Shown here piece after piece: positions 25,928-37,900 of a stretch of DNA of 64,000 nucleotides (its first letter is position 1; each line of letters begins with the position of its first letter). A program made the translations under genes and the position numbers. The DNA comes from Haematococcus lacustris (Eukaryota; Chlorophyta; Chlorophyceae; Chlamydomonadales; Haematococcaceae). The notes below the pieces were generated by a model. The model made no database searches, was not told the origin of the DNA, and saw only the letters and a list, made by a program, of their open reading frames with translations. Where the stretch lies: positions 6,796,695 through 6,860,694 of the forward strand of contig JASKMD010000015.1 of the NCBI GenBank assembly GCA_030144725.1, in the 5' to 3' direction.

Positions 25928-28900
25928 TGCTGGTGCTCGCTGGCCCTGAGCTGCTGGCTGCTGCCCTGACCTGCTGCTGGCTGCTGCTGGCTGCTTGCCC
26001 TGACCTGCTGCTGGCTGCTGCTGGCTGCTTGCCCTGACCTGCTGCTGGCTGCTGCTGGCTGCTTGCCCTGACCTGCTGCTGGCTGCTGCTGGCTGCTTGC
26101 CCTGACCTGCTGCTGGCTGCTGCTGGCTGCTGCCCTGACCTGCTGCTGCTGGCTGCTGCTGGCTGCTTGCCCTGACCTGCTGCTGGCTGCTGCTGGCTGC
26201 TGCCCTGACCTGCTGCTGGCTGCTGGCTGCTTGCCCTGACCTGCTGCTGCTGGCTGCTGCTGGCTGCTGCCCTGACCTGCTGCTGGCTGCTGGCTGCTGC
26301 CCTGACCTGCTGCTGCTGGCTGCTGCTGGCTGCTTGCCCTGACCTGCTGCTGGCTGCTGCTGGCTGCTGCCCTGACCTGCTGCTGCTGGCTGCTGCTGGC
26401 TGCTTGCCCTGACCTGCTGCTGGCTGCTGCTGGCTGCTTGCCCTGACCTGCTGCTGGCTGCTGCTGGCTGCTTGCCCTGACCTGCTGCTGGCTGCTGCTG
26501 GCTGCTTGCCCTGACCTGCTGCTGGCTGCTGCTGGCTGCTGCCCTGACCTGCTGCTGGCTGCTGCTGGCTGCTTGCCCTGACCTGCTGCTGGCTGCTGCT
26601 GGCTGCTTGCCCTGACCTGCTGCTGGCTGCTGCTGGCTGCTGCCCAGACCTGCTGCTGCTGGCTGCTGCTGGCTGCTTGCCCTGACCTGCTGCTGGCTGC
26701 TGCTGGCTGCTGCCCTGACCTGCTGCTGGCTGCTGGCTGCTTGCCCTGACCTGCTGCTGCTGGCTGCTGCTGGCTGCTGCCCTGACCTGCTGCTGGCTGC
26801 TGGCTGCTGCCCTGACCTGCTGCTGCTGGCTGCTGCTGGCTGCTTGCCCTGACCTGCTGCTGGCTGCTGCTGGCTGCTGCCCTGACCTGCTGCTGCTGGC
26901 TGCTGCTGGCTGCTTGCCCTGACCTGCTGCTGGCTGCTGCTGGCTGCTGCCCTGACCTGCTGCTGGCTGCTGGCTGCTTGCCCTGACCTGCTGCTGCTGG
27001 CTGCTGCTGGCTGCTGCCCTGACCTGCTGCTGGCTGCTGCTGGCTGCTTGCCCTGACCTGCTGCTGGCTGCTGCTGGCTGCTTGCCCTGACCTGCTGCTG
27101 GCTGCTGCTGGCTGCTGCCCTGACCTGCTGCTGGCTGCTGCTGGCTGCTTGCCCTGACCTGCTGCTGGCTGCTGCTGGCTGCTGCCCTGACCTGCTGCTG
27201 GCTGCTGCTGGCTGCTTGCCCTGACCTGCTGCTGGCTGCTGCTGGCTGCTGCCCTGACCTGCTGCTGCTGGCTGCTGCTGGCTGCTTGCCCTGACCTGCT
27301 GCTGGCTGCTGCTGGCTGCTGCCCTGACCTGCTGCTGGCTGCTGCTGGCTGCTTGCCCTGACCTGCTGCTGGCTGCTGCTGGCTGCTGCCCTGACCTGCT
27401 GCTGGCTGCTGCTGCTGGCTGCTTGCCCTGACCTGCTGCTGGCTGCTGCTGGCTGCTTGCCCTGACCTGCTGCTGGCTGCTGCTGGCTGCTTGCCCTGAC
27501 CTGCTGCTGGCTGCTGCTGGCTGCTTGCCCTGACCTGCTGCTGGCTGCTGCTGGCTGCTTGCCCTGACCTGCTGCTGGCTGCTGCTGGCTGCTGCCCTGA
27601 CCTGCTGCTGGCTGCTGGCTGCTGCCCTGACCTGCTGCTGCTGGCTGCTGCTGGCTGCTTGCCCTGACCTGCTGCTGGCTGCTGCTGGCTGCTGCCCTGA
27701 CCTGCTGCTGCTGGCTGCTGCTGGCTGCTTGCCCTGACCTGCTGCTGGCTGCTGCTGGCTGCTTGCCCTGACCTGCTGCTGGCTGCTGCTGGCTGCTTGC
27801 CCTGACCTGCTGCTGGCTGCTGCTGGCTGCTGCCCTGACCTGCTGCTGGCTGCTGGCTGCTGCCCTGACCTGCTGCTGGCTGCTGCTGGCTGCTTGCCCT
27901 GACCTGCTGCTGGCTGCTGCTGGCTGCTTGCCCTGACCTGCTGCTGGCTGCTGCTGGCTGCTTGCCCTGACCTGCTGCTGGCTGCTGCTGGCTGCTGCCC
28001 TGACCTGCTGCTGCTGGCTGCTGCTGGCTGCTTGCCCTGACCTGCTGCTGGCTGCTGCTGGCTGCTGCCCTGACCTGCTGCTGGCTGCTGGCTGCTTGCC
28101 CTGACCTGCTGCTGCTGGCTGCTGCTGGCTGCTGCCCTGACCTGCTGCTGGCTGCTGGCTGCTGCCCTGACCTGCTGCTGCTGGCTGCTGCTGGCTGCTT
28201 GCCCTGACCTGCTGCTGGCTGCTGCTGGCTGCTGCCCTGACCTGCTGCTGCTGGCTGCTGCTGGCTGCTTGCCCTGACCTGCTGCTGGCTGCTGCTGGCT
28301 GCTTGCCCTGACCTGCTGCTGGCTGCTGCTGGCTGCTTGCCCTGACCTGCTGCTGGCTGCTGCTGGCTGCTTGCCCTGACCTGCTGCTGGCTGCTGCTGG
28401 CTGCTGCCCTGACCTGCTGCTGGCTGCTGCTGGCTGCTTGCCCTGACCTGCTGCTGGCTGCTGCTGGCTGCTTGCCCTGACCTGCTGCTGGCTGCTGCTG
28501 GCTGCTGCCCTGACCTGCTGCTGCTGGCTGCTGCTGGCTGCTTGCCCTGACCTGCTGCTGGCTGCTGCTGGCTGCTGCCCTGACCTGCTGCTGGCTGCTG
28601 GCTGCTTGCCCTGACCTGCTGCTGCTGGCTGCTGCTGGCTGCTGCCCTGACCTGCTGCTGGCTGCTGGCTGCTGCCCTGACCTGCTGCTGCTGGCTGCTG
28701 CTGGCTGCTTGCCCTGACCTGCTGCTGGCTGCTGCTGGCTGCTGCCCTGACCTGCTGCTGCTGGCTGCTGCTGGCTGCTTGCCCTGACCTGCTGCTGGCT
28801 GCTGCTGGCTGCTGCCCTGACCTGCTGCTGGCTGCTGCTGCTGGCTGCTTGCCCTGACCTGCTGCTGGCTGCTGCTGGCTGCTTGCCCTGACCTGCTGCT

Positions 28901-31900
28901 GGCTGCTGCTGGCTGCTTGCCCTGACCTGCTGCTGGCTGCTGCTGGCTGCTTGCCCTGACCTGCTGCTGGCTGCTGCTGGCTGCTTGCCCTGACCTGCTG
29001 CTGGCTGCTGCTGGCTGCTGCCCTGACCTGCTGCTGGCTGCTGCTGGCTGCTTGCCCTGACCTGCTGCTGGCTGCTGCTGGCTGCTTGCCCTGACCTGCT
29101 GCTGGCTGCTGCTGGCTGCTGCCCTGACCTGCTGCTGGCTGCTGCTGGCTGCTTGCCCTGACCTGCTGCTGGCTGCTGCTGGCTGCTGCCCTGACCTGCT
29201 GCTGGCTGCTGCTGGCTGCTTGCCCTGACCTGCTGCTGGCTGCTGCTGGCTGCTGCCCTGACCTGCTGCTGCTGGCTGCTGCTGGCTGCTTGCCCTGACC
29301 TGCTGCTGGCTGCTGCTGGCTGCTGCCCTGACCTGCTGCTGGCTGCTGCTGGCTGCTTGCCCTGACCTGCTGCTGGCTGCTGCTGGCTGCTGCCCTGACC
29401 TGCTGCTGGCTGCTGCTGGCTGCTTGCCCTGACCTGCTGCTGGCTGCTGCTGGCTGCTGCCCTGACCTGCTGCTGGTGGCTGCTGCTGGCTGCTTGCCCT
29501 GACCTGCTGCTGGCTGCTGCTGGCTGCTGCCCTGACCTGCTGCTGGCTGCTGGCTGCTTGCCCTGACCTGCTGCTGCTGGCTGCTGCTGGCTGCTGCCCT
29601 GACCTGCTGCTGGCTGCTGGCTGCTGCCCTGACCTGCTGCTGCTGGCTGCTGCTGGCTGCTTGCCCTGACCTGCTGCTGGCTGCTGCTGGCTGCTGCCCT
29701 GACCTGCTGCTGCTGGCTGCTGCTGGCTGCTTGCCCTGACCTGCTGCTGGCTGCTGCTGGCTGCTGCCCTGACCTGCTGCTGGCTGCTGCTGGCTGCTTG
29801 CCCTGACCTGCTGCTGGCTGCTGCTGGCTGCTGCCCTGACCTGCTGCTGCTGGCTGCTGCTGGCTGCTTGCCCTGACCTGCTGCTGGCTGCTGCTGGCTG
29901 CTGCCCTGACCTGCTGCTGCTGGCTGCTGCTGGCTGCTTGCCCTGACCTGCTGCTGGCTGCTGCTGGCTGCTGCCCTGACCTGCTGCTGGCTGCTGGCTG
30001 CTTGCCCTGACCTGCTGCTGCTGGCTGCTGCTGGCTGCTGCCCTGACCTGCTGCTGGCTGCTGGCTGCTGCCCTGACCTGCTGCTGCTGGCTGCTGCTGG
30101 CTGCTTGCCCTGACCTGCTGCTGGCTGCTGCTGGCTGCTGCCCTGACCTGCTGCTGGCTGCTGCTGGCTGCTTGCCCTGACCTGCTGCTGGCTGCTGCTG
30201 GCTGCTTGCCCTGACCTGCTGCTGGCTGCTGCTGGCTGCTGCCCTGACCTGCTGCTGCTGGCTGCTGCTGGCTGCTTGCCCTGACCTGCTGCTGGCTGCT
30301 GCTGGCTGCTGCCCTGACCTGCTGCTGGCTGCTGGCTGCTTGCCCTGACCTGCTGCTGCTGGCTGCTGCTGGCTGCTGCCCTGACCTGCTGCTGGCTGCT
30401 GGCTGCTGCCCTGACCTGCTGCTGCTGGCTGCTGCTGGCTGCTTGCCCTGACCTGCTGCTGGCTGCTGCTGGCTGCTGCCCTGACCTGCTGCTGCTGGCT
30501 GCTGCTGGCTGCTTGCCCTGACCTGCTGCTGGCTGCTGCTGGCTGCTGCCCTGACCTGCTGCTGGCTGCTGCTGCTGGCTGCTTGCCCTGACCTGCTGCT
30601 GGCTGCTGCTGGCTGCTTGCCCTGACCTGCTGCTGGCTGCTGCTGGCTGCTTGCCCTGACCTGCTGCTGGCTGCTGCTGGCTGCTTGCCCTGACCTGCTG
30701 CTGGCTGCTGCTGGCTGCTTGCCCTGACCTGCTGCTGGCTGCTGCTGGCTGCTTGCCCTGACCTGCTGCTGGCTGCTGCTGGCTGCTTGCCCTGACCTGC
30801 TGCTGGCTGCTGCTGGCTGCTGCCCTGACCTGCTGCTGGCTGCTGCTGGCTGCTTGCCCTGACCTGCTGCTGGCTGCTGCTGGCTGCTTGCCCTGACCTG
30901 CTGCTGGCTGCTGCTGGCTGCTTGCCCTGACCTGCTGCTGGCTGCTGCTGGCTGCTTGCCCTGACCTGCTGCTGGCTGCTGCTGGCTGCTGCCCTGACCT
31001 GCTGCTGGCTGCTGGCTGCTGCCCTGACCTGCTGCTGGCTGCTGCTGGCTGCTTGCCCTGACCTGCTGCTGGCTGCTGCTGGCTGCTTGCCCTGACCTGC
31101 TGCTGGCTGCTGCTGGCTGCTTGCCCTGACCTGCTGCTGGCTGCTGCTGGCTGCTTGCCCTGACCTGCTGCTGGCTGCTGCTGGCTGCTGCCCTGACCTG
31201 CTGCTGCTGGCTGCTGCTGGCTGCTTGCCCTGACCTGCTGCTGGCTGCTGCTGGCTGCTGCCCTGACCTGCTGCTGGCTGCTGGCTGCTTGCCCTGACCT
31301 GCTGCTGCTGGCTGCTGCTGGCTGCTGCCCTGACCTGCTGCTGGCTGCTGGCTGCTGCCCTGACCTGCTGCTGCTGGCTGCTGCTGGCTGCTTGCCCTGA
31401 CCTGCTGCTGGCTGCTGCTGGCTGCTGCCCTGACCTGCTGCTGCTGGCTGCTGCTGGCTGCTTGCCCTGACCTGCTGCTGGCTGCTGCTGGCTGCTTGCC
31501 CTGACCTGCTGCTGGCTGCTGCTGGCTGCTTGCCCTGACCTGCTGCTGGCTGCTGCTGGCTGCTTGCCCTGACCTGCTGCTGGCTGCTGCTGGCTGCTGC
31601 CCTGACCTGCTGCTGGCTGCTGCTGGCTGCTTGCCCTGACCTGCTGCTGGCTGCTGCTGGCTGCTTGCCCTGACCTGCTGCTGGCTGCTGCTGGCTGCTG
31701 CCCTGACCTGCTGCTGCTGGCTGCTGCTGGCTGCTTGCCCTGACCTGCTGCTGGCTGCTGCTGGCTGCTGCCCTGACCTGCTGCTGGCTGCTGGGCTGCT
31801 TGCCCTGACCTGCTGCTGCTGGCTGCTGCTGGCTGCTTGCCCTGACCTGCTGCTGGCTGCTGCTGGCTGCTGCCCTGACCTGCTGCTGCTGGCTGCTGCT

Positions 31901-34900
31901 GGCTGCTTGCCCTGACCTGCTGCTGGCTGCTGCTGGCTGCTGCCCTGACCTGCTGCTGGCTGCTGCTGCTGGCTGCTTGCCCTGACCTGCTGCTGGCTGC
32001 TGCTGGCTGCTGCCCTGACCTGCTGCTGGCTGCTGCTGGCTGCTTGCCCTGACCTGCTGCTGGCTGCTGCTGGCTGCTTGCCCTGACCTGCTGCTGGCTG
32101 CTGCTGGCTGCTGCCCTGACCTGCTGCTGGCTGCTGCTGGCTGCTTGCCCTGACCTGCTGCTGGCTGCTGCTGGCTGCTGCCCTGACCTGCTGCTGGCTG
32201 CTGCTGGCTGCTTGCCCTGACCTGCTGCTGGCTGCTGCTGGCTGCTGCCCTGACCTGCTGCTGCTGGCTGCTGCTGGCTGCTTGCCCTGACCTGCTGCTG
32301 GCTGCTGCTGGCTGCTGCCCTGACCTGCTGCTGGCTGCTGCTGCTGCTTGCCCTGACCTGCTGCTGCTGGCTGCTGCTGGCTGCTGCCCTGACCTGCTGC
32401 TGGCTGCTGGCTGCTGCCCTGACCTGCTGCTGCTGGCTGCTGCTGGCTGCTTGCCCTGACCTGCTGCTGGCTGCTGCTGGCTGCTGCCCTGACCTGCTGC
32501 TGCTGGCTGCTGCTGGCTGCTTGCCCTGACCTGCTGCTGGCTGCTGCTGGCTGCTGCCCTGACCTGCTGCTGGCTGCTGCTGCTGGCTGCTTGCCCTGAC
32601 CTGCTGCTGGCTGCTGCTGGCTGCTTGCCCTGACCTGCTGCTGGCTGCTGCTGGCTGCTTGCCCTGACCTGCTGCTGGCTGCTGCTGGCTGCTTGCCCTG
32701 ACCTGCTGCTGGCTGCTGCTGGCTGCTTGCCCTGACCTGCTGCTGGCTGCTGCTGGCTGCTGCCCTGACCTGCTGCTGGCTGCTGCTGGCTGCTTGCCCT
32801 GACCTGCTGCTGGCTGCTGCTGGCTGCTTGCCCTGACCTGCTGCTGGCTGCTGCTGGCTGCTGCCCTGACCTGCTGCTGGCTGCTGCTGGCTGCTTGCCC
32901 TGACCTGCTGCTGGCTGCTGCTGGCTGCTGCCCTGACCTGCTGCTGGCTGCTGCTGGCTGCTTGCCCTGACCTGCTGCTGGCTGCTGCTGGCTGCTGCCC
33001 TGACCTGCTGCTGCTGGCTGCTGCTGGCTGCTTGCCCTGACCTGCTGCTGGCTGCTGCTGGCTGCTGCCCTGACCTGCTGCTGGCTGCTGCTGGCTGCTT
33101 GCCCTGACCTGCTGCTGGCTGCTGCTGGCTGCTGCCCTGACCTGCTGCTGGCTGCTGCTGGCTGCTTGCCCTGACCTGCTGCTGGCTGCTGCTGGCTGCT
33201 GCCCTGACCTGCTGCTGGTGGCTGCTGCTGGCTGCTTGCCCTGACCTGCTGCTGGCTGCTGCTGGCTGCTGCCCTGACCTGCTGCTGGCTGCTGGCTGCT
33301 TGCCCTGACCTGCTGCTGCTGGCTGCTGCTGGCTGCTGCCCTGACCTGCTGCTGGCTGCTGGCTGCTGCCCTGACCTGCTGCTGCTGGCTGCTGCTGGCT
33401 GCTTGCCCTGACCTGCTGCTGGCTGCTGCTGGCTGCTGCCCTGACCTGCTGCTGCTGGCTGCTGCTGGCTGCTTGCCCTGACCTGCTGCTGGCTGCTGCT
33501 GGCTGCTGCCCTGACCTGCTGCTGGCTGCTGCTGGCTGCTTGCCCTGACCTGCTGCTGGCTGCTGCTGGCTGCTGCCCTGACTGCTGCTGCTGGCTGCTG
33601 CTGGCTGCTTGCCCTGACCTGCTGCTGGCTGCTGCTGGCTGCTGCCCTGACCTGCTGCTGCTGGCTGCTGCTGGCTGCTTGCCCTGACCTGCTGCTGGCT
33701 GCTGCTGGCTGCTGCCCTGACCTGCTGCTGGCTGCTGGCTGCTTGCCCTGACCTGCTGCTGCTGGCTGCTGCTGGCTGCTGCCCTGACCTGCTGCTGGCT
33801 GCTGGCTGCTGCCCTGACCTGCTGCTGCTGGCTGCTGCTGGCTGCTTGCCCTGACCTGCTGCTGGCTGCTGCTGGCTGCTGCCCTGACCTGCTGCTGCTG
33901 GCTGCTGCTGGCTGCTTGCCCTGACCTGCTGCTGGCTGCTGCTGGCTGCTGCCCTGACCTGCTGCTGGCTGCTGCTGGCTGCTTGCCCTGACCTGCTGCT
34001 GGCTGCTGCTGGCTGCTGCCCTGACCTGCTGCTGCTGGCTGCTGCTGGCTGCTTGCCCTGACCTGCTGCTGGCTGCTGCTGGCTGCTGCCCTGACCTGCT
34101 GCTGGCTGCTGGCTGCTTGCCCTGACCTGCTGCTGCTGGCTGCTGCTGGCTGCTGCCCTGACCTGCTGCTGGCTGCTGGCTGCTGCCCTGACCTGCTGCT
34201 GCTGGCTGCTGCTGGCTGCTTGCCCTGACCTGCTGCTGGCTGCTGCTGGCTGCTGCCCTGACCTGCTGCTGCTGGCTGCTGCTGGCTGCTTGCCCTGACC
34301 TGCTGCTGCTGGCTGCTGCTGGCTGCTGCCCTGACCTGCTGCTGGCTGCTGGCTGCTGCCCTGACCTGCTGCTGCTGCTGCTGCTGCTGCCCTGACCTGC
34401 TGCTGGCTGCTGCTGGCTGCTGCCCTGACCTGCTGCTGGCTGCTGCTGCTGGCTGCTTGCCCTGACCTGCTGCTGGCTGCTGCTGGCTGCTTGCCCTGAC
34501 CTGCTGCTGGCTGCTGCTGGCTGCTGCCCTGACCTGCTGCTGGCTGCTGCTGGCTGCTTGCCCTGACCTGCTGCTGGCTGCTGCTGGCTGCTTGCCCTGA
34601 CCTGCTGCTGGCTGCTGCTGGCTGCTGCCCTGACCTGCTGCTGGCTGCTGCTGGCTGCTGCCCTGACCTGCTGCTGGCTGCTGCTGGCTGCTTGCCCTGA
34701 CCTGCTGCTGGCTGCTGCTGGCTGCTTGCCCTGACCTGCTGCTGGCTGCTGCTGGCTGCTTGCCCTGACCTGCTGCTGGCTGCTGCTGGCTGCTTGCCCT
34801 GACCTGCTGCTGGCTGCTGCTGGCTGCTTGCCCTGACCTGCTGCTGGCTGCTGCTGGCTGCTCCTGACCTGCTGCTGGCTGCTGCTGGCTGCTGCCCTGA

Positions 34901-37900
34901 CCTGCTGCTGGCTGCTGGCTGCTGCCCTGACCTGCTGCTGCTGGCTGCTGCTGGCTGCTTGCCCTGACCTGCTGCTGGCTGCTGCTGGCTGCTGCCCTGA
35001 CCTGCTGCTGCTGGCTGCTGCTGGCTGCTTGCCCTGACCTGCTGCTGGCTGCTGCTGGCTGCTTGCCCTGACCTGCTGCTGGCTGCTGCTGGCTGCTTGC
35101 CCTGACCTGCTGCTGGCTGCTGCTGGCTGCTGCCCTGACCTGCTGCTGCTGGCTGCTGCTGGCTGCTTGCCCTGACCTGCTGCTGGCTGCTGCTGGCTGC
35201 TGCCCTGACCTGCTGCTGGCTGCTGCTGGCTGCTTGCCCTGACCTGCTGCTGGCTGCTGCTGGCTGCTGCCCTGACCTGCTGCTGGCTGCTGGCTGCTGC
35301 CCTGACCTGCTGCTGCTGCTGCTGGCTGCTGCCCTGACCTGCTGCTGGCTGCTGGCTGCTGCCCTGACCTGCTGCTGCTGGCTGCTGCTGGCTGCTTGCC
35401 CTGACCTGCTGCTGGCTGCTGCTGGCTGCTGCCCTGACCTGCTGCTGCTGGCTGCTGCTGGCTGCTTGCCCTGACCTGCTGCTGGCTGCTGCTGGCTGCT
35501 TGCCCTGACCTGCTGCTGGCTGCTGCTGGCTGCTTGCCCTGACCTGCTGCTGGCTGCTGCTGGCTGCTTGCCCTGACCTGCTGCTGGCTGCTGCTGGCTG
35601 CTTGCCCTGACCTGCTGCTGGCTGCTGCTGGCTGCTTGCCCTGACCTGCTGCTGGCTGCTGCTGGCTGCTTGCCCTGACCTGCTGCTGGCTGCTGCTGGC
35701 TGCTGCCCTGACCTGCTGCTGGCTGCTGCTGGCTGCTTGCCCTGACCTGCTGCTGGCTGCTGCTGGCTGCTGCCCTGACCTGCTGCTGGCTGCTGGCTGC
35801 TTGCCCTGACCTGCTGCTGCTGGCTGCTGCTGGCTGCTGCCCTGACCTGCTGCTGGCTGCTGCTGGCTGCTGCCCTGACCTGCTGCTGCTGGCTGCTGCT
35901 GGCTGCTTGCCCTGACCTGCTGCTGGCTGCTGCTGGCTGCTTGCCCTGACCTGCTGCTGCTGGCTGCTGCTGGCTGCTTGCCCTGACCTGCTGCTGGCTG
36001 CTGCTGGCTGCTGCCCTGACCTGCTGCTGCTGCTGCTGCTGGCTGCTTGCCCTGACCTGCTGCTGGCTGCTGCTGGCTGCTGCCCTGACCTGCTGCTGGC
36101 TGCTGCTGGCTGCTTGCCCTGACCTGCTGCTGGCTGCTGCTGGCTGCTGCCCTGACCTGCTGCTGGCTGCTGCTGGCTGCTTGCCCTGACCTGCTGCTGG
36201 CTGCTGCTGGCTGCTGCCCTGACCTGCTGCTGGCTGCTGCTGGCTGCTTGCCCTGACCTGCTGCTGGCTGCTGCTGGCTGCTTGCCCTGACCTGCTGCTG
36301 GCTGCTGCTGGCTGCTGCCCTGACCTGCTGCTGGCTGCTGCTGGCTGCTTGCCCTGACCTGCTGCTGGCTGCTGCTGGCTGCTGCCCTGACCTGCTGCTG
36401 CTGGCTGCTGCTGGCTGCTTGCCCTGACCTGCTGCTGGCTGCTGCTGGCTGCTGCCCTGACCTGCTGCTGCTGGCTGCTGCTGGCTGCTTGCCCTGACCT
36501 GCTGCTGGCTGCTGCTGGCTGCTGCCCTGACCTGCTGCTGGCTGCTGCTGGCTGCTTGCCCTGACCTGCTGCTGGCTGCTGCTGGCTGCTGCCCTGACCT
36601 GCTGCTGGCTGCTGCTGGCTGCTTGCCCTGACCTGCTGCTGGCTGCTGCTGGCTGCTGCCCTGACCTGCTGCTGCTGGCTGCTGCTGGCTGCTTGCCCTG
36701 ACCTGCTGCTGGCTGCTGCTGGCTGCTGCCCTGACCTGCTGCTGGCTGCTGGCTGCTTGCCCTGACCTGCTGCTGCTGGCTGCTGCTGGCTGCTGCCCTG
36801 ACCTGCTGCTGGCTGCTGGCTGCTGCCCTGACCTGCTGCTGCTGGGCTGCTGCTGGCTGCTTGCCCTGACCTGCTGCTGGCTGCTGCTGGCTGCTGCCCT
36901 GACCTGCTGCTGCTGGCTGCTGCTGGCTGCTTGCCCTGACCTGCTGCTGGCTGCTGCTGGCTGCTGCCCTGACCTGCTGCTGGCTGCTGCTGGCTGCTTG
37001 CCCTGACCTGCTGCTGGCTGCTGCTGGCTGCTGCCCTGACCTGCTGCTGGCTGCTGCTGGCTGCTTGCCCTGACCTGCTGCTGGCTGCTGCTGGCTGCTT
37101 GCCCTGACCTGCTGCTGGCTGCTGCTGGCTGCTTGCCCTGACCTGCTGCTGGCTGCTGCTGGCTGCTGCCCTGACCTGCTGCTGGCTGCTGGCTGCTTGC
37201 CCTGACCTGCTGCTGGCTGCTGCTGGCTGCTTGCCCTGACCTGCTGCTGGCTGCTGGCTGCTGCCCTGACCTGCTGCTGCTGGCTGCTGCTGGCTGCTTG
37301 CCCTGACCTGCTGCTGGCTGCTGCTGGCTGCTGCCCTGACCTGCTGCTGCTGGCTGCTGGCTGCTTGCCCTGACCTGCTGCTGGCTGCTGCTGGCTGCTG
37401 CCCTGACCTGCTGCTGGCTGCTGCTGGCTGCTTGCCTGACCTGCTGCTGCTGCTGCTGCTGCCTGACCTGACCTGCTGCTGGCTGCTGCTGGCTGCTGCC
37501 CTGACCTGCTGCTGGCTGCTGCTGCTGCTGCCCTGACCTGCTGCTGGCTGCTGCTGGCTGCTTGCCCTGACCTGCTGCTGGCTGCTGCTGGCTGCTTGCC
37601 CTGACCTGCTGGCTGGCTGCTGGCTGCTTGCCCTGACCTGCTGCTGGCTGCTGCTGGCTGCTTGCCCTGACCTGCTGCTGGCTGCTGCTGGCTGCTTGCC
37701 CTGACCTGCTGCTGCTGGCTGCTGCTGGCTGCTTGCCCTGACCTGCTGCTGGCTGCTGCTGGCTGCTGCCCTGACCTGCTGCTGGCTGCTGCTGGCTGCT
37801 TGCCCTGACCTGCTGCTGGCTGCTGCTGGCTGCTGCCCTGACCTGCTGCTGGCTGCTGCTGGCTGCTGCCCTGACCTGCTGCTGGCTGCTGCTGGCTGCT

